From assembly GCF_019049855.1 (NCBI RefSeq), contig NZ_JAHLSY010000002.1:62001-126000 (forward strand): DNA of 64,000 bases, written 5' to 3'. Position 1 is the stretch's first letter. Every line of letters starts with the position of its first letter. Position numbers and translations under genes: made by a program. Source of the DNA: Hydrogenophilus thiooxidans. GTDB lineage: Bacteria > Pseudomonadota > Gammaproteobacteria > Burkholderiales > Rhodocyclaceae. This document shows positions 1 to 9,749 of this stretch, piece by piece. The notes under the pieces were generated by a model. That model ran no database searches. It was not told the DNA's origin and was given only the letters and a program-made list of their open reading frames with translations.

Positions 1-764
1 ACACACTCGAAGAGAGCGCGGCGCTGTTGGCGCTCACCCTCGCCCCGTCAATCCCGGTCGTTCTCACCGGTGCGATGCGTCCCGCCGACGATCCGGAGTC
101 CGATGGTGAAGCCAATTTCCGCGCTGCGCTCGCAATCGCTGCCGATCGGGCAACCCCACCCGGCGTCTGGGTTGCGTTCGCGGGCAAAATTTTCCCTGCG
201 CTCGGCGTGCGCAAAACGCACACCTGCGCGCGCGATGCCTTCGCTGCAGTCGAACCGCTTGAAACCGCCACCACCGAACCCGCGCACACGCCAGCCCCCG
301 CATCGGCCCGCAGCGCCCACCGCATCCCTCCAGATTCCTTGCCGCTACCGCTTCCCGCCGATTGGCCCGCTGTGCCGCTGCTCTCCTGCACCGCATGGGA
401 CGACGCCGTGCTTCTCAACGCGGCCGTGCCGGCGGCGGCTGCGTTCGTCCTGCTCTGCCCGGGTCATGGAAGCGTCCCCACGCGTTGGTACGAATCGATC
501 CGCGCCGCGACCGCCTCCGGTACGCCCATCATCCGCGCGAGCCGCTGCAGTTTCGGCCCCGTGCTTCCCCACCCGATCGACGCCGAACTGGGCACCTGGC
601 CTGCTGGGATCCTCAGCGCCGCACAGGCGCGCGTCGCCGCCGCGTTGGTCACGAACGCAACCCCGCTACCTGAAGCACGCGACGCGCTTTGGCGTGCGAT
701 TGCCGCCGGAACCGTTCCGTACGCGTCCTGCCCTGCGCCTCATCACGCGGCGAACCCACCATGA
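1..764 (+). CDS. L-asparaginase, C-terminal part (5' truncated by window edge)
   Basis: Asparaginase family enzyme hydrolysing L-asparagine to aspartate and ammonia. The reading frame is open from base 3, so the true start lies outside the window; 253 residues are visible. The first visible residues TLEESA match the family's TDTxEE(T/S)A segment, followed by LTGAMRPADDPESDG and later FAGKIFPALGVRKTHT, both typical of bacterial asparaginases. The middle carries an Ala/Pro-rich stretch (visible residues about 85-120) that most family members lack. The stop codon overlaps the glucokinase ATG (ATGA, 761-764), so the two are probably co-translated. Whether it is the type I or type II form cannot be told without the N-terminus. 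Confidence 0.85.
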   Translation, partial: TLEESAALLALTLAPSIPVVLTGAMRPADDPESDGEANFRAALAIAADRATPPGVWVAFAGKIFPALGVRKTHTCARDAFAAVEPLETATTEPAHTPAPASARSAHRIPPDSLPLPLPADWPAVPLLSCTAWDDAVLLNAAVPAAAAFVLLCPGHGSVPTRWYESIRAATASGTPIIRASRCSFGPVLPHPIDAELGTWPAGILSAAQARVAAALVTNATPLPEARDALWRAIAAGTVPYASCPAPHHAANPP

Positions 765-1834
765 GCGAAAACGAAGCGCAAAAAACGCCGCAAGCGACGT
801 TTCTCGTCGCCGACATCGGCGGCACCCACAACCGGTGGCAACGGCTTCGTCTCGACGGCGCACACCTGCACGTAGACACGACCTGGATCGGACGCAACGA
901 CGATGCCGCGACCTTTCACGAAGCGTGGCAACGGGCGCTGACAGCACTCCCCGTCACCGAACCCCTTTCCCAGGTCGTGATCGCAGCCGCGGGGCCCGTA
1001 CACGACGCAACGATCACACTCACGAACCGTCCCACCTGGCGCATCGACGCGGCAACGCTCAGCCGCGTGCTCGGCGCACCCGTTACCCTGCTCAACGACT
1101 TCGCCGCGCAAGCCTACGGGCTGCTCACGGTCACCGATGCCGAATGCGAACGGCTCGGCAACCCGTCTGAGCTTGCAGCAACGGCACCGATCGCACCGGA
1201 AACCAGCGCTGCGTCCGCGCCACGCTCGCCTCAAGCGACGGTTCCCCAACCCGGTGAACGGCCGCTCGCAGTGATCGGCCCGGGAACCGGGCTCGGGATC
1301 GCGTTCTTGTGGCAACCGGCGCGTACACCGGCACCCCTCGTCCTTTCGACAGAAGCGGGCAATCTGCGCCTACCGCTTCTGCCCGAACTGGCGACTCACT
1401 GGCCAGCGATCGCGGCAGACGCGCCGGCGCAACAACCCTATTGGGAATGGCTCCTTTCCGGCCCGGGACTCATGCGACTCCATCAGTTCCTCAACGGCGC
1501 GACGCTCGCGCCCGAAGCGATCGTCGCCGCCGCGCACGAGGACCCGGAAAGTGCCGCCGCCCACACCGTTACCCTCTTTTCCCGCTTACTGGCCCATTTC
1601 GCCGCCGAAGCCACGCTGATGGCGTGGGCGACTCAGGGCGTCGTGCTGGTCGGTAGCCTCGCGAACGCGATCGCGCCGTGGCTGCGGCGGCGAGAATGGC
1701 ATGACGCGTTCCTGAGCGGTCCACGCTACCGCGACGCGCTCGCCGCAACCCCGCTTTGGCTCGTGCATGCGAGCGACTTGGGGCTACGCGGTGCGGCATA
1801 TGTTGCGTTTCGCCAGGCACGCGCGGCGCGCTGA
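761..1834 (+). CDS. glk: Glucokinase
   Basis: ATP-dependent phosphorylation of glucose to glucose-6-phosphate in the cytosol. The 357-residue protein shows the ROK/Glk phosphate motif DIGGTHNRW near residue 18, the catalytic segment LLNDFAAQAYG and the GPGTGLGIAF adenosine-side motif near residue 170. The start at 761 is set by the ATGA overlap with the preceding asparaginase gene. An Ala/Pro/Ser-rich insert of roughly 25 residues (about 137-165) sits just before the GPGTGLG motif; E. coli-type enzymes are about 320 residues without it. The insert is probably a surface loop. The family call is firm. Confidence 0.92.
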   Translation: MSENEAQKTPQATFLVADIGGTHNRWQRLRLDGAHLHVDTTWIGRNDDAATFHEAWQRALTALPVTEPLSQVVIAAAGPVHDATITLTNRPTWRIDAATLSRVLGAPVTLLNDFAAQAYGLLTVTDAECERLGNPSELAATAPIAPETSAASAPRSPQATVPQPGERPLAVIGPGTGLGIAFLWQPARTPAPLVLSTEAGNLRLPLLPELATHWPAIAADAPAQQPYWEWLLSGPGLMRLHQFLNGATLAPEAIVAAAHEDPESAAAHTVTLFSRLLAHFAAEATLMAWATQGVVLVGSLANAIAPWLRRREWHDAFLSGPRYRDALAATPLWLVHASDLGLRGAAYVAFRQARAAR

Positions 1835-1848
1835 CCACCAACCGAGCG

Positions 1849-2781
1849 CTACGCCTCGATCAACGCGCGAATGTGCGCCCCGGCCGAACGGGCGAGCGAA
1901 CTCATCACGTACCCCCCTTCGAGCATCGAGACGATCGGCGCGGCCCCTCCGGTGATCTCGCGCAGCAAGCGCACCAACTCATGGGTGGCCCACGCGTAAT
2001 CGCCTTCGCGCAGTGCCAATGAACCCATGTCGTCTTCCAGATGGGAGTCGAACCCAGCAGAGATCAAAAGCAGCTGTGGCTGATGCGCGCGAATCGCCGG
2101 CAACCAAAGGTCGGTCACCACTTGACGGAATTCGTCACTGCCCGAACGCGCAGGCAGCGGCACATTGACCATGTGCGGTGGCGGGTTCTCGGTTCCCGAA
2201 TAGGGATAAAACGGATGCTGGAAGATGCTCACCATCTGCACGCGCGGGTCGTCGCGAAAGATTTCCTCGGTCCCGTTGCCGTGATGGACGTCCCAATCGA
2301 CGATCGTCACCCGCTCAAGGCCGTGGTGCGCGAGCGCGTGTGCCGCAGCAACCGCAATGTTGTTGAAGAAACAGAACCCCATCGCGCGGGCACGCCCCGC
2401 GTGGTGTCCCGGCGGACGCACCAAACAAAAGGCGTTTCCCACCTCGCCGCCGAGCACGAGGTCCACGGCGAGCACCCCTGCACCGGCGGCGCGTTGCGCG
2501 GCAACCAGCGTATCGGGGTTCATCGCGGTATCGGGGTCAAGGTGCACCAGCCCGGTGAGCGGCGCGCTCGCCCACAGTTCGTCGAGATACGCGGGGTCAT
2601 GGACCCGCTCGAGCGCTTCCCGCGTCACCAGCGGCGCCTCATAGGGCACCAGATAGGGGTCTAGACCCTGCGCGATCAGATGGTCGTGAATCGCACTCAA
2701 ACGCTGCGGGCATTCCGGGTGGTGGCGCCCCATCTCGTGCCGCGCGCAATCCGGATGGGTAATCAGCGCCGTCATCGTCAT
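1849..2781 (-). CDS. Histone deacetylase family protein (acetoin/polyamine deacetylase-like)
   Basis: Zn-dependent amidohydrolase of the HDAC / acetylpolyamine amidohydrolase / AcuC superfamily, 310 residues. The diagnostic segments are all present: RPPGHHAG (tandem active-site His), GFCFFNN, VDWDVHHGNGT (metal-binding Asp and His), SAGFDSHLEDDMG and the C-terminal LEGGY with the active-site Tyr. The start has a strong GGAGGG ribosome site; a second ATG lies six bases inside. It is convergent with glk and shares no obvious pathway with rpoS upstream. The substrate cannot be read from sequence; acetylpolyamines or acetylated lysines are both possible. Confidence 0.85.
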   Translation of the reverse strand: MTMTALITHPDCARHEMGRHHPECPQRLSAIHDHLIAQGLDPYLVPYEAPLVTREALERVHDPAYLDELWASAPLTGLVHLDPDTAMNPDTLVAAQRAAGAGVLAVDLVLGGEVGNAFCLVRPPGHHAGRARAMGFCFFNNIAVAAAHALAHHGLERVTIVDWDVHHGNGTEEIFRDDPRVQMVSIFQHPFYPYSGTENPPPHMVNVPLPARSGSDEFRQVVTDLWLPAIRAHQPQLLLISAGFDSHLEDDMGSLALREGDYAWATHELVRLLREITGGAAPIVSMLEGGYVMSSLARSAGAHIRALIEA

Positions 2782-2830
2782 CCTTCCCTCCCTTTTGCTC
2801 TCTTTTTCGTTATCGGACTGGCAAGCTCTG

Positions 2831-3865
2831 TCAAGAGGTCAACATCTCGTCCGGTCGCACCCCCGATTGCCGCGCGATCCGGCGCAAACGGCGAATCGCC
2901 TCCATCTGGATCTGCCGCACCCGCTCCCGCGTCAAGCCGACCTCTTCCGCGAGCTCCTCCAGCGTAGCCGGATCGCGTCCGTCCAAGCCAAAACGGCGGG
3001 TCACGATGTAGGCGTAACGGGTGGGCAGCGTATCGAGCCAGCGCCGGATCACCTCGGTCACCTCGCGTTGCGCGATCACCGTTTCGGGCTGAGCGTCGGG
3101 TTCGTCGGGCAGATTGTCGACCCATTGCCGTTTGTCGTCGTCGCCCAACGACTCGTCGAGCGAACGCGGCGTCATCCCGACTGCTTGCAGCGAATGGAGA
3201 TCAGCAAGCGCAATCCCAAGCGCTTCGGCCAGTTCGCCATCGCTGCAATCTTCCCCTTGCAAAGTCCGCTCCGCTGCGCGCATCTGTCCCAGCCGGCGGT
3301 GGATGTGGGTCGGCAGCCGAACGGTTCGGCTCTGATTGATCACCGCCCGTTCGATCGCCTGGCGAATCCACCAGGTTGCGTAGGTCGAAAAGCGAAAACC
3401 GCGCTCCGGGTCGTATTTCTCCAGCGCATGAATGAGCCCCAGGTTCCCCTCCTCGATGAGATCCAGGAAGGGCACCCCCCGATGCTGGTAGTGTTTGGCG
3501 ATGCTCACCACGAGCCGCAAATTGCTTTCGATCATCTGCTGCCGCGCCGCTTCGTCCCCGGCTTTGGCGCGGCGGGCAAGCGCCAACTCCTCTTGGGGGG
3601 CAAGGAGACTGATCGCACCGATGGCGTCCAGGTAACGGTAGGCGAGATCGGAAAAGAGTTCGTCATCCAACGCCTCGTCGGCACCGTCGATGAGCGCTTC
3701 GCCCTCCGGCCGCTCGGAACCCCATTCTGGCGTATCCAAGCCGGACCAACGCTTCTCAGCCGCGCTTTCCTGGGTCATTTCGTCCGGTAGGCTTTCAAGT
3801 AGCCCCTCGTCGGCGTATTCTTGCGCCCGCTTGGGTTCGTCTTTTGCGGTTTTCGTACGGGCCAT
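2831..3865 (-). CDS. rpoS: RNA polymerase sigma factor RpoS
   Basis: Group 2 sigma-70 factor for stationary-phase and general stress transcription. The 344-residue protein starts at an ATG preceded by AAGGAGGTG; an upstream in-frame codon would add 14 residues without support. Region 1.2/2 begins near residue 70 ([16 protein letters not shown]), core-binding and -10 recognition region 2 contains [17 protein letters not shown] and [16 protein letters not shown], and region 4 ends with [20 protein letters not shown] for -35 recognition. It lies 38 bp downstream of nlpD, the classic order, in which the main rpoS promoter usually sits inside nlpD. The N-terminal ~65 residues are acidic and divergent, as in other RpoS proteins. 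Confidence 0.95.
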   Translation of the reverse strand: MARTKTAKDEPKRAQEYADEGLLESLPDEMTQESAAEKRWSGLDTPEWGSERPEGEALIDGADEALDDELFSDLAYRYLDAIGAISLLAPQEELALARRAKAGDEAARQQMIESNLRLVVSIAKHYQHRGVPFLDLIEEGNLGLIHALEKYDPERGFRFSTYATWWIRQAIERAVINQSRTVRLPTHIHRRLGQMRAAERTLQGEDCSDGELAEALGIALADLHSLQAVGMTPRSLDESLGDDDKRQWVDNLPDEPDAQPETVIAQREVTEVIRRWLDTLPTRYAYIVTRRFGLDGRDPATLEELAEEVGLTRERVRQIQMEAIRRLRRIARQSGVRPDEMLTS

Positions 3866-3903
3866 CACACCTCCTTCCCACTGGGTGCGCCGCGACCGTT
3901 CGG

Positions 3904-4815
3904 TCACGATTTGGGTAAGACGCTCTCCGGATCGATCGCTTTACCCGCGCGACGGATCTGGAAGTGGAGCTTTGGCCGATCGGTATTGCCGCTTTTTCCC
4001 ATCCGCGCGATCGTCTGTCCCCGCTTGACCGCATCGCCCTCCTTCACCACCACCTTGTCGTTGTGGGCATAAACGGAAACGTAGTCGTCTGCGTGCTGTA
4101 GGATCACGATCAGCCCAAACCCTTCGATCCCTTCGCCCACATAGGAGACCGTCCCGTCCATCGCCGCAACCACCGGTTCCCCCACATTGCCGCCAATGTC
4201 GATCCCTTTGCGGGTTTTGCCGTCGAACGGCGCAAGCACCGGCCCCCGCGCGGGCCACATCCAGCCGCTTGCGCCTGCCGCCAGTGGCGCCGTCACAGGT
4301 TGCCCAGCGGCCGCAGCACCGCTTTCGGACGCACTTGCGGCAGGAGCAGCCGTGAGCGGCGGCGCACTCAAGCGCCCGCCGGTGGCCGCGTTCGACGCGG
4401 CAGGAGCCGAGCTGCCACGCACCTGGGCTTGCGGCGCTTCGGCTGGTGCGCTCGGGGCGACGGGGAAGACCTGAACCCCAGTTGCGCCACCATCGGAAGC
4501 AGTTCCAGGACGCAACCGCAGCTGCTGGCCGACAAAGATGCGGTCCGGGCGACTCAAGCCGTTCAGCTGGACCAACGTCTCGGGCGCGACCCCATAGCGG
4601 CGGGCGATGGCGGTGAGCGTCTCGCCGGGCGCCACTTGATGGAATTCGGGAATCGCGGGAGCCGTCCCTACGTTTCCGCCCCCCATCGTCGGGGCGGTTG
4701 GCGCCCCGCTACTGCGCTCGACCACCGGGGATTTCACCGGTGTTGCACACCCAGCGAGCACGACCATCGCCACCGTCGCCCACAATCCGACTCGCATCGC
4801 AATCCGTTCCCTCAT
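3904..4815 (-). CDS. nlpD: NlpD-type lipoprotein, LysM plus degenerate M23 (amidase activator)
   Basis: Outer-membrane lipoprotein predicted to activate cell-wall amidases during division. The 303-residue product starts at an ATG after AGGAGA. Order of parts: signal peptide with lipobox VVLAGC (residues about 16-21), a LysM domain ([18 protein letters not shown] and GQQLRLRPG), an Ala/Pro-rich linker and a C-terminal LytM/M23 fold. The metal-site residues look degraded: the first motif reads KGIDIGG without the usual His and the last reads KLHFQIR instead of HLHF, so it is likely a non-catalytic activator, as known for NlpD and EnvC. It is followed by rpoS and preceded by pcm. Confidence 0.93.
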   Translation of the reverse strand: MRERIAMRVGLWATVAMVVLAGCATPVKSPVVERSSGAPTAPTMGGGNVGTAPAIPEFHQVAPGETLTAIARRYGVAPETLVQLNGLSRPDRIFVGQQLRLRPGTASDGGATGVQVFPVAPSAPAEAPQAQVRGSSAPAASNAATGGRLSAPPLTAAPAASASESGAAAAGQPVTAPLAAGASGWMWPARGPVLAPFDGKTRKGIDIGGNVGEPVVAAMDGTVSYVGEGIEGFGLIVILQHADDYVSVYAHNDKVVVKEGDAVKRGQTIARMGKSGNTDRPKLHFQIRRAGKAIDPESVLPKS

Positions 4816-4825
4816 GTCCGTTCTC

Positions 4826-5509
4826 CTATTCCACGCCGGCAACGAGCGGCACGAACCGCACCGGCTCGACGGTTTCTGCCACCCACTGCCCATTTTTCTG
4901 CTGCCAGACCGTCAACCACTGCGCCGTCTCGTCCCCCATCGGCGCGACGATTCGGCCGTGGGGCGCTAGCTGTTCGAACCACGCCGCAGGAGGCTTCGCG
5001 CACGCTGCCGCAACGAGGATCGCGTCGAACGGCGCCGCTTCCGGCAACCCCGCAGCGCCATCTCCCCACTTCAAGCGCACGTTGGCGAACCGAAACGGTC
5101 GCAAGTTGGCTTTCGCCTGTTCGAAAAGCGCCTGGATCCGCTCCACACCGAACACCTCGGGGACCAAATGGGCGAGCAGGGCCGTTTGATACCCACACCC
5201 CACCCCGATTTCGAGCACCTTGTTCGGCTGCGGCGGGGCGAGGAGCAATTCCAACATCCGTGCGACGATATAGGGTTGTGAGATGGTTTGTCGATGTCCG
5301 ATCGGCAACGCGACATTCGCATACGCTTGATATTGGAGCGCCGCATCGACGAACTGGTGACGCGGTACCCGCCTCATCGCGTCGAGCACGCGCGCGTCAC
5401 GAATCCCTTCGGCTGCCAATTGCTGCACCAGCGCGTCGCGTTGGCGGCGAAACGGCGCGTCACCACGCACCGTTTCGTTCGCTTCCTGCCAACGCAACTG
5501 GTGCGCCAT
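4826..5509 (-). CDS. pcm: Protein-L-isoaspartate O-methyltransferase
   Basis: SAM-dependent repair methyltransferase acting on isoaspartyl residues of damaged proteins. At 227 residues it is near the usual length. It shows the family substrate segment MRRVPRHQFV, the PIGHRQTISQPYIVA motif and the class I SAM site VLEIGVGCGYQTALLA, followed by GDGAAGLPEAAPFDAILV. It sits 10 bp upstream of nlpD and 10 bp downstream of surE, the conserved surE-pcm-nlpD-rpoS order of gammaproteobacteria and betaproteobacteria linked to stationary-phase survival. Confidence 0.95.
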   Translation of the reverse strand: MAHQLRWQEANETVRGDAPFRRQRDALVQQLAAEGIRDARVLDAMRRVPRHQFVDAALQYQAYANVALPIGHRQTISQPYIVARMLELLLAPPQPNKVLEIGVGCGYQTALLAHLVPEVFGVERIQALFEQAKANLRPFRFANVRLKWGDGAAGLPEAAPFDAILVAAACAKPPAAWFEQLAPHGRIVAPMGDETAQWLTVWQQKNGQWVAETVEPVRFVPLVAGVE

Positions 5510-5519
5510 GGGCTGCTCC

Positions 5520-6257
5520 TTACGCCAGCCACGCGCGCAGCGCGTCGATGCCCTCGTAATCGGTGAGGTCGATCTGGAGCGGCGTCACCGAAACGTAGCC
5601 TTGTTCCACCGCATGGAAATCGGTACCCGGTCCGGCGTCGGCCGCTCCGCCTGCTGGGCCAATCCAATAGACGGTCTCCCCCCGCGGATTGGTTCCCTTG
5701 ATGAGCGGCTCCGCCTTGTGGCGCCGCCCCAGCCGCGTCACTTCGATCCCTTTGATCGCCTCGAGCGGCAAGTCGGGAACATTGACGTTCAAAAGCACCC
5801 GACCCAACGGGTTCGTTTGTGCCCGCCCCACCAACTGGGCGGCAATCGCCGCAGCCGCCACGAACGACTGCGGATTCTTACTCACCAGTGAGATCGCCAA
5901 CGAAGGCACCCCGAGCAGATACCCTTCCATCGCAGCGGCGACGGTCCCCGAATAGATGGTATCGTCGCCCATGTTCGCGCCGAGGTTGATGCCCGATACG
6001 ACCATATCGGGGACGACATCGAGCATCCCGGTAACCGCCAGATGGACGCAGTCGCTCGGTGTGCCGTTGACGAACCAGAACCCATTGGGCGCGCGCCGCA
6101 GCATGAGCGGACGGTCGAGGGTGAGGGAGTTGCTTGCGCCACTGCGGTCGCGCTCCGGAGCGACCACCGTCACCTCGCCGTACGCACGCAGTGCTTGTGC
6201 CAATGCTTCGATACCCGGGGAAAAATAGCCGTCGTCGTTACTGATCAGGATCCGCAT
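5520..6257 (-). CDS. surE: 5'/3'-nucleotidase SurE
   Basis: Metal-dependent phosphatase acting on nucleoside monophosphates, linked to stress survival. The 245-residue protein opens with [16 protein letters not shown], the metal-binding Asp-Asp motif of SurE, and continues with [45 protein letters not shown] (with the metal-binding Asn) and a C-terminal [13 protein letters not shown]. It is the first gene of surE-pcm-nlpD-rpoS; tcdA ends 54 bp upstream of it. Confidence 0.96.
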   Translation of the reverse strand: MRILISNDDGYFSPGIEALAQALRAYGEVTVVAPERDRSGASNSLTLDRPLMLRRAPNGFWFVNGTPSDCVHLAVTGMLDVVPDMVVSGINLGANMGDDTIYSGTVAAAMEGYLLGVPSLAISLVSKNPQSFVAAAAIAAQLVGRAQTNPLGRVLLNVNVPDLPLEAIKGIEVTRLGRRHKAEPLIKGTNPRGETVYWIGPAGGAADAGPGTDFHAVEQGYVSVTPLQIDLTDYEGIDALRAWLA

Positions 6258-6311
6258 CGCGCTCTCGAATCAGGGAAAAGGCCCTTCTTTCGGGAATCTT
6301 ACCATAGGCGC

Positions 6312-7058
6312 TCAGCGCGCAATGAGCCGCTCGAGCATCCATTGGGCCGCAGCAAACCCCATCGCCCCGGTCACGGTGACCACCGAACCGTATCCGGCAC
6401 ACGCCAGTCCCGCAGCCGGGTCACAGGCAGCGCCGCGCACCATCGGTTCGTCGCTGAAAACGACCTTCACGCCCATTTTGCGCGGCGCGCGGGGAAAACC
6501 GTAGAGGCGCCGCAGGCGGCTGCGCACCTTCGCAAGCAACGGATCTTGGATCGCCGACGCGAGATCGGCACAGCGAATCCGCGTCGGGTCGCGTTTGCCG
6601 CCGGCAGCGCCCGCTAGGATCAACGGGGTGCCGCTTTCCCGCGCCCAACAGGCAAGGGCAACCTTCGCCTTGCCGTCGTCGGTCGCATCGATCACGCCAT
6701 CGGGCGCCTCGGCAAGGAGCGTTGCGACGTTTTCCGGGGTCACGAACGCATCGACCGGACGCACGTCAAGCTCAGGCGCAATCTGAGCAAAACGTTCGGC
6801 AAGCGCCGTCACTTTGGCCATCCCGCAGGTGGTGCGCAGCGCCTGTACCTGTCGGTTGAGGTTACTTTCGACGACCACGTCCATGTCGATGAGCGTGAGG
6901 CGTCCCACGCCGCTACGCGCCAACGCCTCGGCAGCCCACGAACCGACACCGCCCAGACCGACCACCACAACGTGCGCCGCGGTGAGTCGCGCCAAGCCGT
7001 CGGTGCCAAAGAGATTTGCGAGCGCCGTCAGACGGCGCGGACGGTCCGATCGCGCCAA
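6312..7058 (-). CDS. tcdA: tRNA threonylcarbamoyladenosine dehydratase (TcdA/CsdL)
   Basis: E1-like ATP-dependent enzyme that cyclises t6A37 to ct6A in tRNA. The ThiF/MoeB fold is clear: VVVGLGGVGSWAAEALARSGVGRLTLIDMD (nucleotide-binding loop, given here as a motif rather than a full domain), NLNRQVQAL, DATDDGKAK and a C-terminal GSVVTVTGAMGFAAAQW. I chose the TTG at 7058, which overlaps the upstream gene by 31 bp and leads straight into the conserved LFGTDGLARL segment. The only in-frame ATG (7133) would overlap by over 100 bp and add a basic tail that family members lack. Start confidence is moderate, function is good. Confidence 0.85.
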   Translation of the reverse strand: MARSDRPRRLTALANLFGTDGLARLTAAHVVVVGLGGVGSWAAEALARSGVGRLTLIDMDVVVESNLNRQVQALRTTCGMAKVTALAERFAQIAPELDVRPVDAFVTPENVATLLAEAPDGVIDATDDGKAKVALACWARESGTPLILAGAAGGKRDPTRIRCADLASAIQDPLLAKVRSRLRRLYGFPRAPRKMGVKVVFSDEPMVRGAACDPAAGLACAGYGSVVTVTGAMGFAAAQWMLERLIAR

Positions 7059-7984
7059 ATGCCCAACCCCTGCGCGTTCAATTCGAGATCCCACGCGAGG
7101 AACTCGAGTAACATCTCGCCGGTAAGCGGCCACCCTTGGCGTTCCCCCTCTTCGAGCATCAACGCCCGCAGCCCCTCCAAGATCTCGAGGTGACGCGTCG
7201 TCCCCTCGCCGCGCGCCGAACGGGCGATCCCGACGTACGCATCGACCAGGCGGTTGTGTTCCGCAACCAGACGCGCCACTTCGGTCACCCCGCCAAAGTG
7301 GGTGAGGTACGCCTTTTCCGGCGCAAGCGCGGCGATGCGGTTCGTCGTCGCCACGAGCGCATCCGGGTCGAACTCGCTTGGCGTCGTGGTCGGGACCACC
7401 GTCGGACGCCCCTCGACGTCGAGCTCCCGGTACGACAACCCCAACGTGTCGCCCGTAAATACGATCCGCACCGTTTCATCCCAATAAAAGAGGTGATGGC
7501 GCGCGTGTCCCGGCGCGTCGAACGCCACGATGGTGTGATCGCCAACGGTGAATCGCTGCCCCTCCGTTGCCGGGATCACCCGCTCTTCGGGCACGGGCAT
7601 CAGGTAACCGTAGAGCGCAAAGGCTTGCGCTTCACCGTAGACGGCACACGTTGCCTGCCACAGGCGCGAAGGGTCGATCAGATGGCGCGCGCCGCGCGGA
7701 TGGACCACCACCTGCGCGTTGGGAAGCGCAGCCAACAACTGCCCCGTCCCCCCCGCATGGTCGAGGTGGATATGGGTGAGAAAAAGATAACGGACCGCTT
7801 CCGGCGCGATTCCGCTTCTGGCCAGAGTTTCCAGGTAACGCGGCAACGCGCTATTGACGCCCGTATCGAAGAACGCCGCTTCGTTTCCCGCTGCCAAGAG
7901 ATAGACTGCAGCGAGATTGGAGCGAAGATAACCGGTATCGATCGTGGCAACGCCACGATCGTCCCACACCACCGTTTCGGACAT
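7028..7984 (-). CDS. Metallo-beta-lactamase fold hydrolase
   Basis: MBL-fold hydrolase of 318 residues. The Zn site is visible as THIHLDHAGG (HxHxDH) near residue 90, with later ligands in GHARHHLFYWD and FTGDTLGLSYRE, and a final LTHFGG. The C-terminal ~100 residues are a helical extension after the MBL core, seen in a broad proteobacterial subgroup without an assigned substrate. It lies 5 bp downstream of ssb and overlaps tcdA. Hydroxyacylglutathione hydrolase or lactonase roles are possible but not supported specifically. Confidence 0.8.
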   Translation of the reverse strand: MSETVVWDDRGVATIDTGYLRSNLAAVYLLAAGNEAAFFDTGVNSALPRYLETLARSGIAPEAVRYLFLTHIHLDHAGGTGQLLAALPNAQVVVHPRGARHLIDPSRLWQATCAVYGEAQAFALYGYLMPVPEERVIPATEGQRFTVGDHTIVAFDAPGHARHHLFYWDETVRIVFTGDTLGLSYRELDVEGRPTVVPTTTPSEFDPDALVATTNRIAALAPEKAYLTHFGGVTEVARLVAEHNRLVDAYVGIARSARGEGTTRHLEILEGLRALMLEEGERQGWPLTGEMLLEFLAWDLELNAQGLGIWRDRTVRAV

Positions 7985-7989
7985 AATCG

Positions 7990-8451
7990 TCAGAACGGGA
8001 TATCGTCGTCGGCAAAGCCATTATCGACGAACGGCGCCGCCGCGGCACTGGGCGCGCCAGACGGTTGCGCAGCCGGAGCTGCCGCCGGTTGCATCGGCAC
8101 ATCGCCTTCGCTGCCCCCGCGCGAACCCAGCATTTTGAAGGTATCGCCACGGATTTCGGTCGTATAACGCTCTTGTCCGTTCTGGTCGGTCCATTTGCGG
8201 GTGCGAATCGACCCTTCGATATAGACGGGGGACCCTTTTTTTAGATACTGCGCGGCGACCTCCGCCTGCCGCCCAAAGAAGACGACGCGGTGCCACTCGG
8301 TCTGTTCGCGCATCTCACCGGTTTGCTTGTCACGCCACCGTTCCGACGTCGCCACGGAGAGATTCACCACCGGCTCACCGCTGGGCAGATACCGCGTTTC
8401 GGGGTCGCGCCCGAGATTGCCGACCAGAATGACTTTATTGACCGATGCCAT
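7990..8451 (-). CDS. ssb: Single-stranded DNA-binding protein
   Basis: Tetrameric SSB that coats single-stranded DNA and recruits repair and replication partners. The 153-residue protein starts [18 protein letters not shown], has the OB-fold segment [13 protein letters not shown] and [18 protein letters not shown], a Gly/Pro/Ala-rich linker from about residue 112, and the conserved acidic partner-binding tail DDDIPF. The start codon follows a GAGGTG ribosome site. The beginning of ssb overlaps the 3' end of the MFS gene by 17 bp; an MFS carrier beside ssb is common in betaproteobacteria. Confidence 0.97.
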   Translation of the reverse strand: MASVNKVILVGNLGRDPETRYLPSGEPVVNLSVATSERWRDKQTGEMREQTEWHRVVFFGRQAEVAAQYLKKGSPVYIEGSIRTRKWTDQNGQERYTTEIRGDTFKMLGSRGGSEGDVPMQPAAAPAAQPSGAPSAAAAPFVDNGFADDDIPF

Positions 8452-9670
8452 GCTTCACCTCCTCGATGCCCTCTGCCGGGGGAGAGAGCCGTTGCGCGGA
8501 AGCATACCACAAAACCCCTGCCAGGGCGCAGGCAAGGAAGAGCGCACCACTCCCCCAGTGTTGCGCTACCCAACCGCCGAATGCTCCGCCCGCGAAAAGC
8601 CCCAACGACTGCAGCGTGTTATAGACCCCCAACGCTGCCCCTTTGTATCGCGATGGTGCCACTTTCGAAATCCACGACGGCTGGGTCGCTTCGAGCACGT
8701 TGAACGCGACGAAAAAAAGCGTGAGCGCTACACCCAACGACCACAGGCCGCTGCGGTCCGGGAAAAAGGCCAACAGGGCGAACCCCAGTTGCATCGCGAC
8801 CAGCAACAGCACCGCCCCCCGATAGACCGCAGCGATTTTCCCCCGCTTCTCGGCGAGGATCACCAGCGGCACCATCACGAGCAACGCGACCACCACCGCG
8901 ACCGCATAGACCTGCCAGTGGGCCGATACCGGCAACCCAGCCTGTGCGACCAACAGGGCGGGAACGACTACCCACATCGCCATCTGGACGAAGTGCAGGC
9001 AAAAGACGCCGAAATCGAGACGCAGCAAGCGGGAATCCCGTAACACGACCGCAAACCCGCAGCGTTGCGCTTCCTGGTGCGTCACACCTTGCGTTGGGGT
9101 GAGCGGCGATGGGTTGGGCACCCCCCGCGCAACCATCACGAGCGCCAGCACCCCCATCACCGCGGTGAGGAGAAAGATGCCGCGCATCCCGACCACTCCG
9201 TAGAGCCACGGCGCCACCGCCAGCGACCCCGCAAACGCCAACCCGATCGACGCCCCGATCATCGCCATCGCGCGCGTGCGAAACGTTGGAGCGGTCAAAT
9301 CGGCGACGAGCGCGGTCACTGCGGACGAAATCGCCCCGGCCCCCTGAATGGCGCGCGCCGCAACCAGCCAGTGCACGGTCGGCGCCCACGCGGCCAACAG
9401 CCCACCGAGCACGAACAACACCAACCCGAAGTAGATGACCGGTTTGCGTCCCCAACGGTCCGACGCCCACCCAAGCGGCAACAACAAAAGCGCCTGGGTC
9501 AATCCATACACCCCCAACGCCAAACCGACCATCGACGCCGAATCGCCGCCCGGCAAGTGGCGCGCATAGTCGGCAAGCACCGGGAGTACCAGAAAGAGTC
9601 CGACCATGCGCAGCGCAAAGACCGCCGCCAGGCGCGCCGCAACCTTTCGCTCCTCTCCTCGATTCGTCAT
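8435..9670 (-). CDS. MFS transporter, YajR-like (DHA1 family)
   Basis: Twelve-helix major facilitator carrier of 411 residues in the inner membrane, probably a drug or metabolite proton antiporter. The N-terminal half resembles Yaj[21 protein letters not shown] in helix 1, [22 protein letters not shown] (motif A loop) and [22 protein letters not shown]. The soluble C-terminal YAM domain of E. coli YajR is absent, since the protein ends about 40 residues after the last helix. I started at the ATG at 9670 after GGAGC; the longer reading adds 14 unconvincing residues. The substrate is unknown. Confidence 0.85.
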   Translation of the reverse strand: MTNRGEERKVAARLAAVFALRMVGLFLVLPVLADYARHLPGGDSASMVGLALGVYGLTQALLLLPLGWASDRWGRKPVIYFGLVLFVLGGLLAAWAPTVHWLVAARAIQGAGAISSAVTALVADLTAPTFRTRAMAMIGASIGLAFAGSLAVAPWLYGVVGMRGIFLLTAVMGVLALVMVARGVPNPSPLTPTQGVTHQEAQRCGFAVVLRDSRLLRLDFGVFCLHFVQMAMWVVVPALLVAQAGLPVSAHWQVYAVAVVVALLVMVPLVILAEKRGKIAAVYRGAVLLLVAMQLGFALLAFFPDRSGLWSLGVALTLFFVAFNVLEATQPSWISKVAPSRYKGAALGVYNTLQSLGLFAGGAFGGWVAQHWGSGALFLACALAGVLWYASAQRLSPPAEGIEEVKHGIGQ

Positions 9671-9749
9671 GCCTGCTCCATAAATGGCAAAGGCGCCCCC
9701 GTTTGTAGCCAAGAGGCGCCCCCAAGAGATGCCGTTACCCCGGAAGGAC

